A stretch of DNA of 64,000 bases from Gamarada debralockiae (taxonomy: Eukaryota; Ascomycota; Leotiomycetes; Helotiales; Hyphodiscaceae): positions 1-64,000 of the forward strand of contig NXFV01002066.1 in the NCBI GenBank assembly GCA_002803225.1. The letters are read 5' to 3'. The notes under the pieces are model-generated. The model saw nothing but the letters and a program-made list of their open reading frames with translations. It was not told where the DNA came from and ran no database searches. This document shows positions 32,236 through 43,477 of the stretch, in pieces (positions within the stretch are counted from its first letter, which is position 1; each line of letters starts with the position of its first letter). A program made the translations under genes and the position numbers.

Positions 32236-32978
32236 GGCTTCGTGTACCTCTATGAAACAATTGTACTCAAGGGTCCTTGGGCAGAAGAAGACTTGGGGAA
32301 GACGAGAGGAAACATATTGTATTCCAGAAGACGGGCCAAAAAAATATTTAGCATCGGATGAATATGCACAGTACCTTGCATGACTACCAAGAGTCTAAAT
32401 ATGGACGGGAAATATATTGAAATTATTCACGGATAAACAATAGTTTTTCCGGTGGCGAGGGTACCACATGGGAAGTTCAGACGCAACGACCAGCAGGATA
32501 GCAGACTGGAATTTGAATGTCCAGGGTCTTGAGATATCCATGTGAGGATCTCAAGGGTGTCAATCATATCATAAATTATCGTCTTCGAACTTGACGTGGA
32601 TCAGGGAGTCAACTCAACTTTGGGAAGCGCTTCAAGCTCAAGGGAGGGATGTTCGACTATTCGAGAAGGTTGAGATGGAGAAAAGGACGGCCGGATCCTG
32701 ACAGCTGTTGAATTTGACATCGATTTTTGAGGCTAGGAGGCGAATCAATGAAAGTCCTCCAATCGACGTTAAGCAGCTCCTGGAAGGGCGGGATGAGTGC
32801 GGGGAAATACAGCCTAGCGAGCTAGGGGGTGAGATTATTGAACATGGATCCCACGGCACACCATCGCATGTGTTATTTCCTATCAATGTCTGCTTCTTGA
32901 TTGCAACCGCAAGTACCCCCCGTAGAGCCTCCAAGTCCTACTTTCTTCTCCCAATCACGAGATTTACGGCCTAAGATT
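32236..32978. other. Intergenic, no gene seen
   Basis: Promoter of the pectin methylesterase gene and 3' flank of the DUF6594 gene. A minus-strand frame at 32638-32934 could extend the DUF6594 protein by an extra exon, but the result does not resemble the family. Confidence 0.45.
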
Positions 32979-34005
32979 TCAGCTTGGTGAAGTACTCACC
33001 CCAACAAACACCACCAAAACCGCAGCATAAGCAGCAGTAGTACCAATGATATCCTTTGGCTCAAAGCTCCCAAGCTTCAAGCCCATCCATTTGTAGAGCC
33101 AAAACATCTCCAAATCAGAGGTCTCCAAAATATGAGTCATAGAAGACCATCCTGCTAGCTGCAGAGCAAAGAACGGAACCGCAATGCAAGTCGTCACGAC
33201 GCTGGATGTTCGCCCAGGAACATAAACCATGATGAGCAGCGGTACAATGAGAAGGAGGCCGCCTGATAAAGCGAATGAAAATTGGAGGAAGATAAAGAGG
33301 AAAATCTCCGCGGCTGAACGTTTGGGTTGTTCGAAACTCTCTGACCCGAAGCGTTTGATATTGATTCCGCGGTCTTGGAGGAATGTGGACAGACCCTCTT
33401 TTTTTGAGAGGGCGGATGGCGAGAGCTCTCGGATCCTTTCGAAATCATCAAGCGCTTGTCCTGTCAAATTTTAGACAAAGTACCGCTTTCTCAACCAATA
33501 AAGCAGGCGACGGAGAAGACTGACGATAGCCATGAAGTGTTCGTTGAAGTTCATCTTCAGCTGGCTGCTTCAAACCACGCGAAAAATCCAACAATCGTAT
33601 TTCATGTTGACGAATGTTAGACATATGAAGTTCTTCGAAGGACAACACGGGTTCTCTTTCCTTTGCCCGAATCCATCGAGAATGGTTTTGCAGCACATAT
33701 GAGCTTGAAACAATAGCGCCGAGGACTTTTTCACTCGACATTGAGGAATCAATCTCAGTGTACCACCCAGCAATGGATAGCTCCTTATCCTCGCTACTAC
33801 TCTCTACTTCGGTTGTCGTTGCGCTGGCGGTTGCTTCTAAGTTCGTCTTGTCGGCTCTTTTGAGATTGGGCTCTATCACCAAGGAAGTCTTTTCTTGAAC
33901 TTGGCCATGGCCGTGAGCTTCAACGTTGACACCTTTCCTTGACGATGTTGCATGCTCGATTGATTTAGAGATACCAGACTTATCTTTCGGCGAACTTCCA
34001 GCCAT
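32979..34005 (-). CDS. DUF6594 membrane protein
   Basis: Two exons (33525-34005, 32979-33460; 64 bp intron splitting Arg as C|GA) give 320 residues from ATG 34005. The N-terminal half is charged and Ser-rich. A helical region follows (SFEELHMSNIRQHEIRLLDF; RQ|ALDDFERIRELSPSALSKKE; GLSTFLQDRG). Three hydrophobic segments come last: IFLFIFLQFSFALSGGLLLI, VVTTCIAVPFFALQLAGW and TTAAYAAVLVVFVGV. This architecture (central helices then three C-terminal membrane helices ending in TAAYAAVLVVFVG) is that of the fungal family DUF6594, which has no known function and is common near accessory genes. The last codons (STSPS) overlap a GTGAGT donor-like signal at the GVS codons, so the exact C-terminus is uncertain. 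Confidence 0.75.
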
Positions 34006-34945
34006 ATCTCTCGATCTATTTTATATCTTCGCCGATATTCTCAATTCCGCTATCAGTACCTCAAAAGGAAGTCCACAACTGCGCTGGTAATTGACGTATA
34101 TAAAATTGCAGCTACTAGGCTTGTCAGTGATACAAATTTTTGACCAAGGGAGAGACCGTAGCTATGTGGTTGAAGGTTCAAAACAATGTCGAGACTTGAC
34201 GACCAGGTGTTGGGAAGTAGTTGCATAGGACAGCTTGCCAGCCCACTGAGCCCCTCGACACGATAAGAAAAGGGGTGATAGATGTAGTGCTTGATACCTT
34301 ACTTACATTGCGATTACTGGTACGTACATAAATAGTCAACATGGTATTAGTAAAAAGATGTTTTGAGGAGCGTGAGGATCAAACTCTCAGATGAAACCTA
34401 CGATGTGCTGTGTCACCATTCTTTTTTAGGCTTAGTGTGGATTGGCCATATCTAGGGTTCTTGTAACCTTACGATTCTGACCTCTCTAGATATTAATATA
34501 TTTATGATTTAACCTCAATTTATCGTCAAACGCCCACTACGAAAGCCCCAACCAACTGATTACGCAGCCAATTGCATCGCTAGTGTCGAATACGATGACC
34601 GAGCGAGTGACCCTAACCGGGCCGACGATCAACTTCTTTCTTAAAAATATTTTGCTCTGGGAAATTTTAGCGACTCAAGTTCAGAGGATAAATACCTTAG
34701 CAGAGTTAGTGAGCTAAATCGGCTGGTTGGATGAGAGCCTTAGTCGCAACTTCGAAATGTCTCTACTTGTTCATTTCTGCGATTGCTATCTTGCGAGGGA
34801 CAAGCATGTCATCTCCAATTGTCGTATCCTAGAGCACTTTGATCAGACTTTGCTAGGTAATGGTCTCAATCGTGAAAACAGATGAAAGTTGAATGGGTGT
34901 TATGGGCAGGATCAAGCTTTAAGATAATTCCAAATTCTATGCCAC
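34006..34945. other. Intergenic, no gene seen
   Basis: 940 bp, partly AT-rich around 34490-34530. No domain, inverted repeat or splice-supported frame was recognised. Confidence 0.5.
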
Positions 34946-37112
34946 CTACAGACGCCGTTCCCTCCCCTCACAGCTACGCTCCTCTACCGCAGCAACCAGC
35001 GCCTTGTCCTCAACTAGCCTACTTCCATTTGTACTCTGCTTGCTTTGCGGGACGTCCAGTGCAGGATTCTGTTCAAAGAAACCACTTGGCTTCAGGCTGA
35101 CTGTCAGCGTGTCACAAGGCATGACGGGGTAGTCTTCGGGTCGCGGGTTGTGGGTCAAGCTGATAGAATGCCAGACCACAATGTCGGTATCTTCAGTCTT
35201 ATCCCCACGCTCTGCCCATGCTCCAAGATCGCTCTTACCATCTGGCAGTGACTGATATGTGTAGTCTCCAGCAGCATACAGTTCTTTGTCTCGATGTGCT
35301 GTCACCCAGAAAGGATGGTGAGCATACTTCGCTCTCTTGCCGTGCCAGGACTCGGGATGAGCAAGGAGCATCTGCTTGGTAGGGCTGTGAATTGCGTATG
35401 CGACGGGCTTTCCTGAAGCTTTGTTTATGCGAGAGGGGTTGATGATCTTGTGGACTCGGTTTGGTGCAGAATCAGAATACCCGGACGTCGAAAGCAACTT
35501 GTTTTCCGTAATGTATCCGACGCCGAAAGGATTTGTCTTGTCGAATGGCATTGCAACGGAATCCTCTTCGATGAGAGAATTATTATCGCCATCCAGGCAG
35601 GGGTCGATGCGCAAACAGAAGACGTGCTGATGGAATGGAGCCATGACACCTTCGTTGACGTTGGTTCCCCAAGGCACAGTTACACCAGAGTCAATTGGTG
35701 CTGTTGATAAAATGCCAGTAGTTTGAATCTTATAGTGCAAACCAGCAGCTTGATCGAAATGCCACATGAAAATGTATTCATAATTTCCCACGGTGATAAT
35801 AGTCTGGAGAACGAGAATTCGGGAGCGGACGATCGAGACCGCTCCCGTTCGAGTGTTGGTGTGCTTCCATCCGATACCGTCGTCAATTTCGTGCATGCAA
35901 ATCGCATTTTGTCTTTCGACAGGTTCTCCAAATGAGTTAATGACAGCGAAAGAGAAATACTAAACAATCTAAGTCAGTTTATGTCGATGATGAGAATTGA
36001 ACATTATCCTCACCTTCACCACTCCCAGACAGTCACATCCTAAGGCTAAGTTATTGGCTACGACACCAGCCCCAATATCTCCTACATCAAACACACTCTT
36101 TCTAGAATAGGGGTATCTTGGATCTCCGTATGGAACAAACATCTCGCACAAACTCAGTCGGTGGAAAAGCTCTCGGCCATCGTAGGTCACATCGTGCAGA
36201 ACCATCCCTTCGCGCCAGTTGAAATTCAATCTGAATCTCCACTTCTGCCACTTGATAAGGTAACCATCAATGCAAAATGATACACCCTGCGGCTGTTGAA
36301 AGATCAATGGCTTTAAGTCCTTTCGTTCTGGTTGACCATGAAGCTCGTGGTGATATTCCTTTGCGGGATGAGAAACATAGGTAGCATCTTCGTTGGCCTC
36401 AAATCCTGATCCAGTTGGTAGAGCGATGATTTCGATTAGTTCTTTTGTCTCCATGCTGAAGACAGGAGACATAGGAAGGGGGATATCATATTGGTTTGAC
36501 CCGGGGTGATCTCTCCGTGCGAAGAGATAACACTAATCATCAATCAGTGCCTCAAAGACAAGTATTCATAGCATAAATCAATCTTACCTGTACAGATCTT
36601 GGAAATTGCTCTCCATGATCTCGACCGTAAGGCCATGTATCACAGACCACTGTCAAATCTTCTGGAATCTTGAACTTCTTGATCGCTTGCAAAACCTTGG
36701 GGTGTTGGAGGCATAATTCTCTCATCATAACTGCCTCATCAATATCGGCTTGAGCATGAATTCGAGACTCCAGTTGCTGGATTTTATCTATGCGGTTGAG
36801 ACTGAGGTCAATCTCGGCGAGAAAGAGATCTGAGGTGCCGCGATGATAGAACAGAGAAGAAGCTCGTCGAGGAAGTGGAGTTGGCTTCTGTCCATTTCTT
36901 TCTAATGACAGAAAAGCTCGAAGTTTGGATTTTGGTGGTTCAATAATACCAATGGCCTTGAAATGGAGGCCATGCTCCTTTCCGGGCCCTTGCGTCTTGA
37001 GAAGAGTAGAGACTTGAATGATCTCGGCAGAAGTCAAAGGATCAAGGGGATGCTTCTGAGCTTGGAGAGGTACTGTCGCAGGCGCGATTCGAGGAACAGT
37101 TTGTGGATTCAT
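34946..37112 (-). CDS. Copper amine oxidase
   Basis: Three exons (36588-37112, 36014-36532, 34946-35959; introns 55 and 54 bp, both phase 0) give 685 residues. The ATG at 37112 is chosen; the upstream extension opens only at GTG. Key features are present: the catalytic-base Asp region (YGDPRYPYSRKSVFDVGDIG, AGVVANNLALGCDC), the topaquinone site VGNYEY whose Tyr is self-processed with copper, the HQH copper ligands (MAPFHQHVFCLRID) and the third His in LTHNPRPEDYPVMP. The enzyme oxidises primary amines to aldehydes with release of ammonia and peroxide, allowing amines to serve as nitrogen source. The C-terminus (GRERRL) is not a canonical peroxisomal signal. An amino-acid permease relic lies directly upstream. 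Confidence 0.93.
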
Positions 37113-38255
37113 AATTATGACAATTATTGGATTGTAGTCCAAATTCTTTCCAAGCTGGAGGCTTGAAGGGGTGCCTCGGTGTGCCACTCAGGAGTGGGGC
37201 GGCGGGAAGGCAGTTTGAGAGTCCTCGGTTCTCACACGCGTATTCTACATAGAAACTTGAGGGAGAACTTTTTTTGTCGAAGACTTCCAACAAATGTAGC
37301 AAGAGCTGAGGTCTTGTCGTCTTGTTGAGGTTATGGAAGGAGCTACTTCGAAAGTCCCATTATCGGAGGTACCTCATCTTAGGTTGAGAAGCCTTGTAGA
37401 TAAATAGCCCATATGTGAAACCTCCCCGATTATTCCCTTACCCGGTACCTCGGGATGAGTAGTCGCCGAAAGATAAGGGGTCAGAACTGGCTTTAAGGGT
37501 GTCAGAAGGTCAGAGCGGTTATGGCAATAGTGACAGTACACAGTAGTGATATTATATTGATGAGCTTGATGAGCTTCACAGTTTATATTGATAGTATGAG
37601 CAGGAGGTTGATTGATGATGAAAGATGAAGATAGTGATGAGCTTCTCCCTTTATACCAACCACGTCACAACGCGGTGATTACATAAGCAATTCCTGGCTC
37701 GCTTATGCAGCATCCCCCATGTTTCTGGACCTTCCAATTTGTACTGTCCGTATCTCAGTCGCATTTCGCTCTTGACCGACCGAAGATAAAGCTCAACAAA
37801 CTTCGTCCGAAAGGTTGTTTTTCTCAATTATTGATAGTAGGCAAGCTGATCTAGCTATGTTGTCATCTTTCTCCCAGCCACTTTCGAAAACGGCGTACTG
37901 CTGCAGCACTTTTGACTCCTGGTAATGGTCTTCCTCTGAGGTACGTTTGAGAAGTCATGTCAAAAAACACGAATTGGACATCAAACTTTGAAGCGTAAAA
38001 AAGGATTTCCAGCTATGTTGATATCTCTCTTCCATCCAAAGTTCAGTCACCGTCGGTGTTTCTTCCCTATCTTAGCTCTGGCAATTAATTGCGGTGGCTC
38101 CACCAAGCCATAAAGCCACAGATATCAAAATTGAGTAGGATCCTGTCCATATAACTTCAAATATTTTATCTACTTTCTCTACAGCTATGTGCTTTTTAAA
38201 GTCCGGTTCTCTTTCATTCGCAACCCACATTTGGCATCTCAACATTGGAACGAAT
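37113..38255. other. Promoter region with short direct repeats, possible LTR relic
   Basis: GATGAGCTT occurs twice in tandem near 37560-37576 and again near 37637. The region 37500-37720 has an LTR-like look (CCCTTTATACC, CACGTCACAACGCGGTGATT) but I cannot define ends. No coding frame is convincing. Confidence 0.35.
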
Positions 38256-39798
38256 ATGCAGTCAAAGAGGCAGGTGTTTCCGCCGGACAGTTTCCCTTCT
38301 GAGGATCGAGTTGATGGCGAAGTTATTGCCCTTGATGAAAACACTATTGTCGATGGCGTTCGTCGTGCACTGAAGTCCCACCACCTGCAGATGATAGCTC
38401 TTGGAGGGGTAATTGGGCTTGGAACGTTCTATGCCACAGAGTGCGTTTTGCGATAGTCAGGACCTGTCGGAGCACTAATTAGATACATCTTTATTGGGCT
38501 CGACATCTTCTTCGTTACGCAGTCACTGAGAGAAATTCGACACTCTTCCCATCCACGGGATCCTTGAAGAGATTGCTGGCCGTTTCGTTGACCCGGCATT
38601 ATCGTTTGCCCTGTGATGGAATTACTGGTACATGTGGGTACGTAAAGTTTCGCACTTACTAACCGCTCAAGCTAACAAAACTTAATTACGTCACGATCTT
38701 AGCAAATCGGTGCAATGGTGCTGCACAATACTGGACCACTGCACTGCCACGCCCGGATCCTCATTTGCATGATTCTCTTCACGCTGTCATCCCTTCTTGG
38801 TGTTCTTATATACGGAGAAATGTAATCCTAGCTAGCTTCGTTCAAGTTCATCATTATAATCATCTTGTACCTTGTCGTTATGTGAGTATCCTACCCCAGA
38901 GATTCACGCCTAACAAATTGACCAAGGTAGTCTCATTGACATCGGAGCCATCGGAGGTGATTATATTGGATCCAGGTGCTGGAAAAATCCAGGGCCAATT
39001 GCAAACGGAATCAATGGATTCGGGAAAGTCCTAGTTTTGGCAGCAGTCATGTACTCTGGCACGGAAGCTGTCGCGATCACCGCTGGAGAATCTTGAAATC
39101 CAGAGTGCGATCTTCCCAAGACCTTAAAGCAAACGTTCTGGCGCATCCTCATTCTATACGTTGGAATGATCTTCTTTGAGGCCTCGTTGTGCCTTCCAAT
39201 GCCAAGGATCTCCCAAGAAACACGTCCAAGTCCGCCGCATCGCCTTTCACAATCGCTCACGAGAAGGCTGGGTGGGCAGGAGCAGGGAACCTGGCTAACG
39301 CCATAATAGTGGTGACACTTCTCTCTTCCATCAATTCAGCAATCTACATTGTCAGTCGCTGCATTTATGCCCAAGCAAAAGCTGGTCGTGCTCCTTCATT
39401 CCTTGACAAGACGCGGGTTCCAGTTAATACAATTATGTTCACCAACCTGTTCGGGCTCATCGCTATGCTCAACATTTCTGAGACCTCGGGAGAGGTGTTC
39501 ACGTATCTTCTCGATATCTCCGCGGAGGCTGCCTTCATCGCTTGGGCATTCATAGATTTGACGCAAGTCCGGACTCGTGCCGCAATGAAAGCGTAAGGTA
39601 TGTCAGTGTCAGGTCTTCCTGTCAGATCAATTGGAAATTCTTATCTCTCCTGGATTCTTTTTATCATGAACAAATTTCTGGTTTTGATCTCCGGATACAC
39701 GACGTTCGTGACTCCATTTGCTGTTGAAGGCTTCGTGTTCTCCTACTTGGACATCCCGTTCTTTTGACCTTGTATTTTGGATGGAAATTGTATCATAG
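38256..39798 (+). pseudogene. Amino-acid permease (AAT/APC family) pseudogene
   Basis: ATG 38256 opens a typical fungal permease start: DENTIVDGVRRALKSHHLQM, IALGGVIGLGTFYAT. After TAG at 38453 the family pattern continues in changing frames: GILEEIAGRFVDPALSFAL with a TGA before WNYWYMW, FKFIIIIILYLVV, IGAIGGDYIGSRCWKNPGPI, VMYSGTEAVAITAGES then stop, LILYVGMIFFEASLCLP and GNLANAIIVVTLLSSINSAI with YIVSRCIYAQAKAGRAPSF. The end, FLVLISGYTTFVTPFAVEGF and, after a further frame change, TLYFGWKLYH, is the usual last helix pair. At least five lesions (stops and frameshifts) rule out function. The whole length of the gene is still present, so decay is fairly recent. Intact relatives import amino acids across the plasma membrane. 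Confidence 0.85.
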
Positions 39799-40167
39799 TA
39801 AGTGGTTGAAGCAACTACTTCCAAGGAACGCGATGCTGATTGAAATGATAGAAACCAATTTGTAAAGTCCATAGAAGCAGGCCTTGTGACGGGACGCTGT
39901 GGTTGGAGGAATGTCGAAGATGAGAAGGAGAGGGTGGGCGGGGTGGAATTTGGCGGCGGTAGAGGCTGGAATTGGCAAGATTTCGGTTGGATATATGGAG
40001 TAAATATCCGGTGCCGTCGAGATGCTTTCCTAGGATGTAACAGAACAAATTGAAAGATTGAAGGCGTTGTTCACGTTGAACTTGTTTTGAGTTTGTCTAG
40101 TGAATCTGTTGCAAAGTTCTTCATCCAAAGTTCTGATTGCGCGTCATATAATCTCTCTCCTTTCGCG
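39799..40167. other. Intergenic, no gene seen
   Basis: No domain-bearing frame or repeat recognised. Confidence 0.45.
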
Positions 40168-40429
40168 ATGAACCCTCTTCCTCTTCCTCCGCATAACAAC
40201 ACCTCACAAACAGGGAAGTTTTTGCCCAACGCGCGTTTCTTAAACAACCAAAGCACCGCTCTCGAAGATGTCTCTCCGCCCCTCATCGCCCAACAGGCGT
40301 TTATCAACATGGTAGGACTGAATCGCGGGATTTTCGGCAAGGCTGCCTGACTGACCATTTTCAGACATCCAATGTCGATGCGTCCCTCAAAGTTCTCGAA
40401 TGCCAAGATTTTTTGCGCTTCTTCCATTG
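40168..40429 (+). CDS. Small hypothetical spliced gene
   Basis: ATG 40168 opens MNPLPLPPHNNTSQTGKFLP. The frame runs to AQQAFINM, where a donor (ATG|GTAGGA at 40312) and an acceptor (TTTTCAG|ACATCC at about 40365) would join it to TSNVDASLKVLECQDFLRFF and a stop, giving about 70 residues. No domain is recognisable. The exon composition and intron size (about 55 bp) look real, but there is no family support. It could be a conserved small protein or a gene remnant. Confidence 0.35.
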
Positions 40430-40590
40430 AACATATCCGGCTTCTATCTCATCATGGATGAAGTCAATCAAGGATGCTATATTACGAGGACTGTGGCGGA
40501 GGCAGCGTACGTATGCCTGACATTCAAGCTCTACAATTCTTGAGATGGAGACGAAGATAAGGAAGGACGAGAGGCGCCGAGGACGATGAT

Positions 40591-40840
40591 CGGTCAGATG
40601 GCCGGTGCGGAAGACCCGGAGTTGGAGGAGTACTGGATTCGCAAGGCGGAACAGTGTGGCGCGAGAACTGAACAAGCCAACCACTCCGTAAGATGCGCCT
40701 CTCTTCTGACGGATATTTGCTGATGCATCTTTCTAACAGATCCTGACCGATCTTGTGCCTTCTTCCTTCCATAGTGCCCTCCCGGAATTGGATGCAGCGG
40801 AATTGGGCTTCAGATATTGGGTACGAGGAGTTCGACGAAG
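40591..40840 (+). CDS. Possible small or broken gene
   Basis: A spliced frame can be built: MIGQMAGAEDPELEEYWIRK and on to RTEQANHS, then an intron (GTAAGA...AACAG, 40690-40740), then ILTDLVPSSFHSALPELDAA and ELGFRYW. Beyond this, an acidic stretch (YEEFDEEFDHFEDIEEP) continues in another frame at about 40819-40880, suggesting either a further intron (GTACGA donor at 40819) or a frameshift. No family is recognised. Confidence 0.3.
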
Positions 40841-41040
40841 AGTTCGACCATTTTGAGGACATCGAGGAGCCTTCCACGAGCGCGGCCTTCCAACTTCGAC
40901 CAATCAAATTTTCCCGCACCTACCGTTTTGGAGTTGGAATTCATCGCCTTGTGCAGCGAGTTTAAAGGGAACATGAACAAGATGTCAATCGGTCAGATCT
41001 TTCGAAAGACTGAAAATTGAACGTACAGTAAGTAGAATTA

Positions 41041-41923
41041 TAACTTGGGTGTGATGGAGCCCGGTAGCCTCAATCGATCAAGTTAACGGAATGTTGTCTT
41101 GGCGACGAGCAAGGCCTCGATTTCTCTTCCAAACCCTCATGTCCTCTTAATCGTTCAAGCAATATAAACGATTCAAGCATTCACGATGAACCAAGGCCGT
41201 CGGCCTCAAGTAATCCCGACGTAATTCGAATCGCTTGACAGGTTTTGACGTGCCAAACGCGGCCGGAAACTGCCCAATCCACAAGTGAGGAGTTCGTTAA
41301 CAGGTACTTATATTTAAATAAGAAATTTTGAAGCAAACAACCAGCCACAATGGATGATTTCTGATACATATGGGTTCAATTCTCTCATGAGGATTCAACC
41401 CCGTTGGGCTCTCCACATACAACGATGCTCAGGGACGCCTCCTGGTAGAAGATTTCCTTGATTTTCTTTTTCCCTTTTTTGAACATTTTTTTTTATCCTG
41501 CTCTCTTGTAAAATACTAGTTTCCGGTGCCGTGCAATGATGCCATGAAGCGATTCCATGTGGCATTTTTGTCGAATTCACAAGAAAGGAGGACGGTCAAA
41601 ATAAACGCGCTTACCCCCTAAGCGAGCCGACCCCTTTTCTGCCCCTGAACCTTCGGATTTTCAGGAAAAGTAAGTCCGTGACTGTTCGCTTTATACCTCT
41701 TACTTTAAGAGGTTACATTTTTCATTCAACGAGATGAAATCGCAATTCATGTAGTATTAATTGGGAGGAGAGTATTGCATAGATGTGGCAGACATAGATC
41801 AAACGTGCGCAAGATAATTTACAAAGGAGACAACAACGGCTGGCATCCTTCGAGATCAACTAGATCATTTAAAATACCACCGGGATTGGAATTTTATTTT
41901 ATTTTGTCATCTGAGTGCACTAT
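41041..41923. other. Intergenic, no gene seen
   Basis: 880 bp with T-rich tracts near 41460-41495. It is the 3' flank of ncs6. No gene or repeat recognised. Confidence 0.5.
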
Positions 41924-43213
41924 CTATCCAGCTGCAAGGGCAATCCCCTCCATTCCTCTTCGCAGAGTCGAGCTCTCTTCATCCTCGACATCAACCTCAA
42001 TCTCCATCTTCGGTCTGTTCTTATTCAGACCTTCGAGAAGCATGCATGCTTTGCAAATATCCTGACTTGACATGTAACCGCATCTCTTGCAGGTACCTAG
42101 AGTCTGGCGTACAAGCTTCTTGCCGACCTCCTTCCTCCCTGTCTTCCGACCCTTTGCCTCTATTCTGTCGTGCCTTTGACCATTCGTATCACTGGAAATG
42201 AGTGATGCCACATCGACTTCCCTTCCAGCAGCTTCTTCGTCCTGCTGCAATTTCTTCTCCATCTCTGCCATTTCTCCGCCACTGCTCCTGCCATTGGTGC
42301 CACAGCCTCCAGCGCCTTCCTCTACGCCATCAGCAATTGACAACGAAACCTTTTGACTCTTGCAATGACTTATTCCCGTAACCTCCTCAGGTACCAACTT
42401 TGCCATGTCCTCTCCACTTCGTACCACGTCAAGAATCGCACTCGGCCGTACCCTCTCCAAATTCTTGATCAAGCTCCTCGCACTTCCTCTGAAGGCTTCC
42501 GGGCTATATATGCATTCGGTGCTGAAATAGTCGAGCTTCTTGTGGTGTGCGTACAGAACGATTTCTTTCTCATATGCATATTTCAAAGGCTTGCTTCGTC
42601 GAACATCGCTCGTTTCGTCTCCAGTAACAATACTCGTACTCCGTGCCAGTCGCGGCAGATCTCCCCTCAGCAAATTCATAAGAATCGTCTCCGCAACATC
42701 ATCCGCATTATGTCCCGTAACCACATGTTTGATCCCCAGCATTTTCGCCCCTCGATCCAAAGCCTGCCTTCGAAAGACCCCGCAGTATGTGCAGTTCCCT
42801 TTCTTGCCGATAGTCTCCACGACCTGATCCATAGTCCAACCGTAAAGCTCGTCATATCCCACGATCTTCAGTGGCATATCGTATTGGACAGCATTCCTTT
42901 TGACGGTCTCGAGAGAATCGTCTCGGTAGCCTTTGATTCCTTCATCGATGCTGAGTAATACCAGATCTAAGCCGTAGTTATATCGTTCGTTTAGGGTCTT
43001 GAGGACGGATGCCAGGACAGTAGAGTCTTTGCCACCTGATGCGCCTATTGCTATTCGATCTCCCTGAGAAAAGAGGGAGGTGGAGGTGATTGTGTGGTGG
43101 ATTTCGGCTTCGAAGACTTCGATAAAGCAGGCCTTGCAGAGCTTTTGATGGTTCTTTGGTCGGATTATTAGGGCACGAGAGGCCTTGCAGATGGCACACG
43201 GTACAGGTGCCAT
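41924..43213 (-). CDS. NCS6: Cytoplasmic tRNA 2-thiolation protein Ncs6/Ctu1
   Basis: One exon, 429 residues, from ATG 43213. The N-terminus has a [21 protein letters not shown] zinc-binding-like segment. The PP-loop ATP-pyrophosphatase signature [12 protein letters not shown] is at about residues 58-69. The conserved [17 protein letters not shown] and [20 protein letters not shown] motifs follow. The C-terminus has [20 protein letters not shown], the second zinc-binding Cys cluster. With Ncs2/Ctu2 and the Urm1 sulfur carrier it thiolates U34 of Lys, Glu and Gln tRNAs. An acidic, Gly/Glu-rich insert at about residues 290-370 separates the core from the last Cys cluster. It is divergently transcribed from the eL8 gene with 264 bp between the two ATGs. 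Confidence 0.95.
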   Translation of the reverse strand: MAPVPCAICKASRALIIRPKNHQKLCKACFIEVFEAEIHHTITSTSLFSQGDRIAIGASGGKDSTVLASVLKTLNERYNYGLDLVLLSIDEGIKGYRDDSLETVKRNAVQYDMPLKIVGYDELYGWTMDQVVETIGKKGNCTYCGVFRRQALDRGAKMLGIKHVVTGHNADDVAETILMNLLRGDLPRLARSTSIVTGDETSDVRRSKPLKYAYEKEIVLYAHHKKLDYFSTECIYSPEAFRGSARSLIKNLERVRPSAILDVVRSGEDMAKLVPEEVTGISHCKSQKVSLSIADGVEEGAGGCGTNGRSSGGEMAEMEKKLQQDEEAAGREVDVASLISSDTNGQRHDRIEAKGRKTGRKEVGKKLVRQTLGTCKRCGYMSSQDICKACMLLEGLNKNRPKMEIEVDVEDEESSTLRRGMEGIALAAG

Positions 43214-43477
43214 ATTGAAAGACTTCAGGGCTCAGAAAGATGCATTTCTTGGAATCCCAAGGGAGTCGCTGGAGTCACCCACAATAAATTCGAGATTGCT
43301 CAATTGTCAAACAGCCAGGTTTTGAGCTAGGCCCAAACGGAAGTTAGAACGCCAAGATTTTGGCCCTACTGAAGGTCTTCGCACAAACTCGCCAATCTTG
43401 AAATATTTTTATTCGAACCCATCGACAAACAACACGACAAACCGCTGCACCACCACCACCACAGCGACTCGATCATC
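43214..43477. promoter_or_regulatory. Shared divergent promoter of NCS6 and RPL8
   Basis: Only 264 bp separate the ATG of the tRNA thiolase gene from the ATG of the ribosomal protein gene, so both must use this interval. AT-rich patches occur near 43285-43320 and 43405-43415, and a CCACCACCACC tract precedes the eL8 ATG. No specific factor site is claimed. Confidence 0.7.

Noticed and set aside
31087..32383. Two long plus-strand frames opposite the pectin methylesterase
   Set aside because: They mirror the Ser/Thr linker (giving Val/Glu/Asp-rich sequence) and the catalytic domain; no family match.
32638..32934. Extra C-terminal exon for the DUF6594 protein
   Set aside because: A GTGAGT...TAG intron would allow it, but the resulting tail does not look like the family, whose members end at the conserved VLVVFVG helix.
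42353..42958. Long plus-strand frame opposite NCS6
   Set aside because: Shadow of a well-supported gene; no domain.
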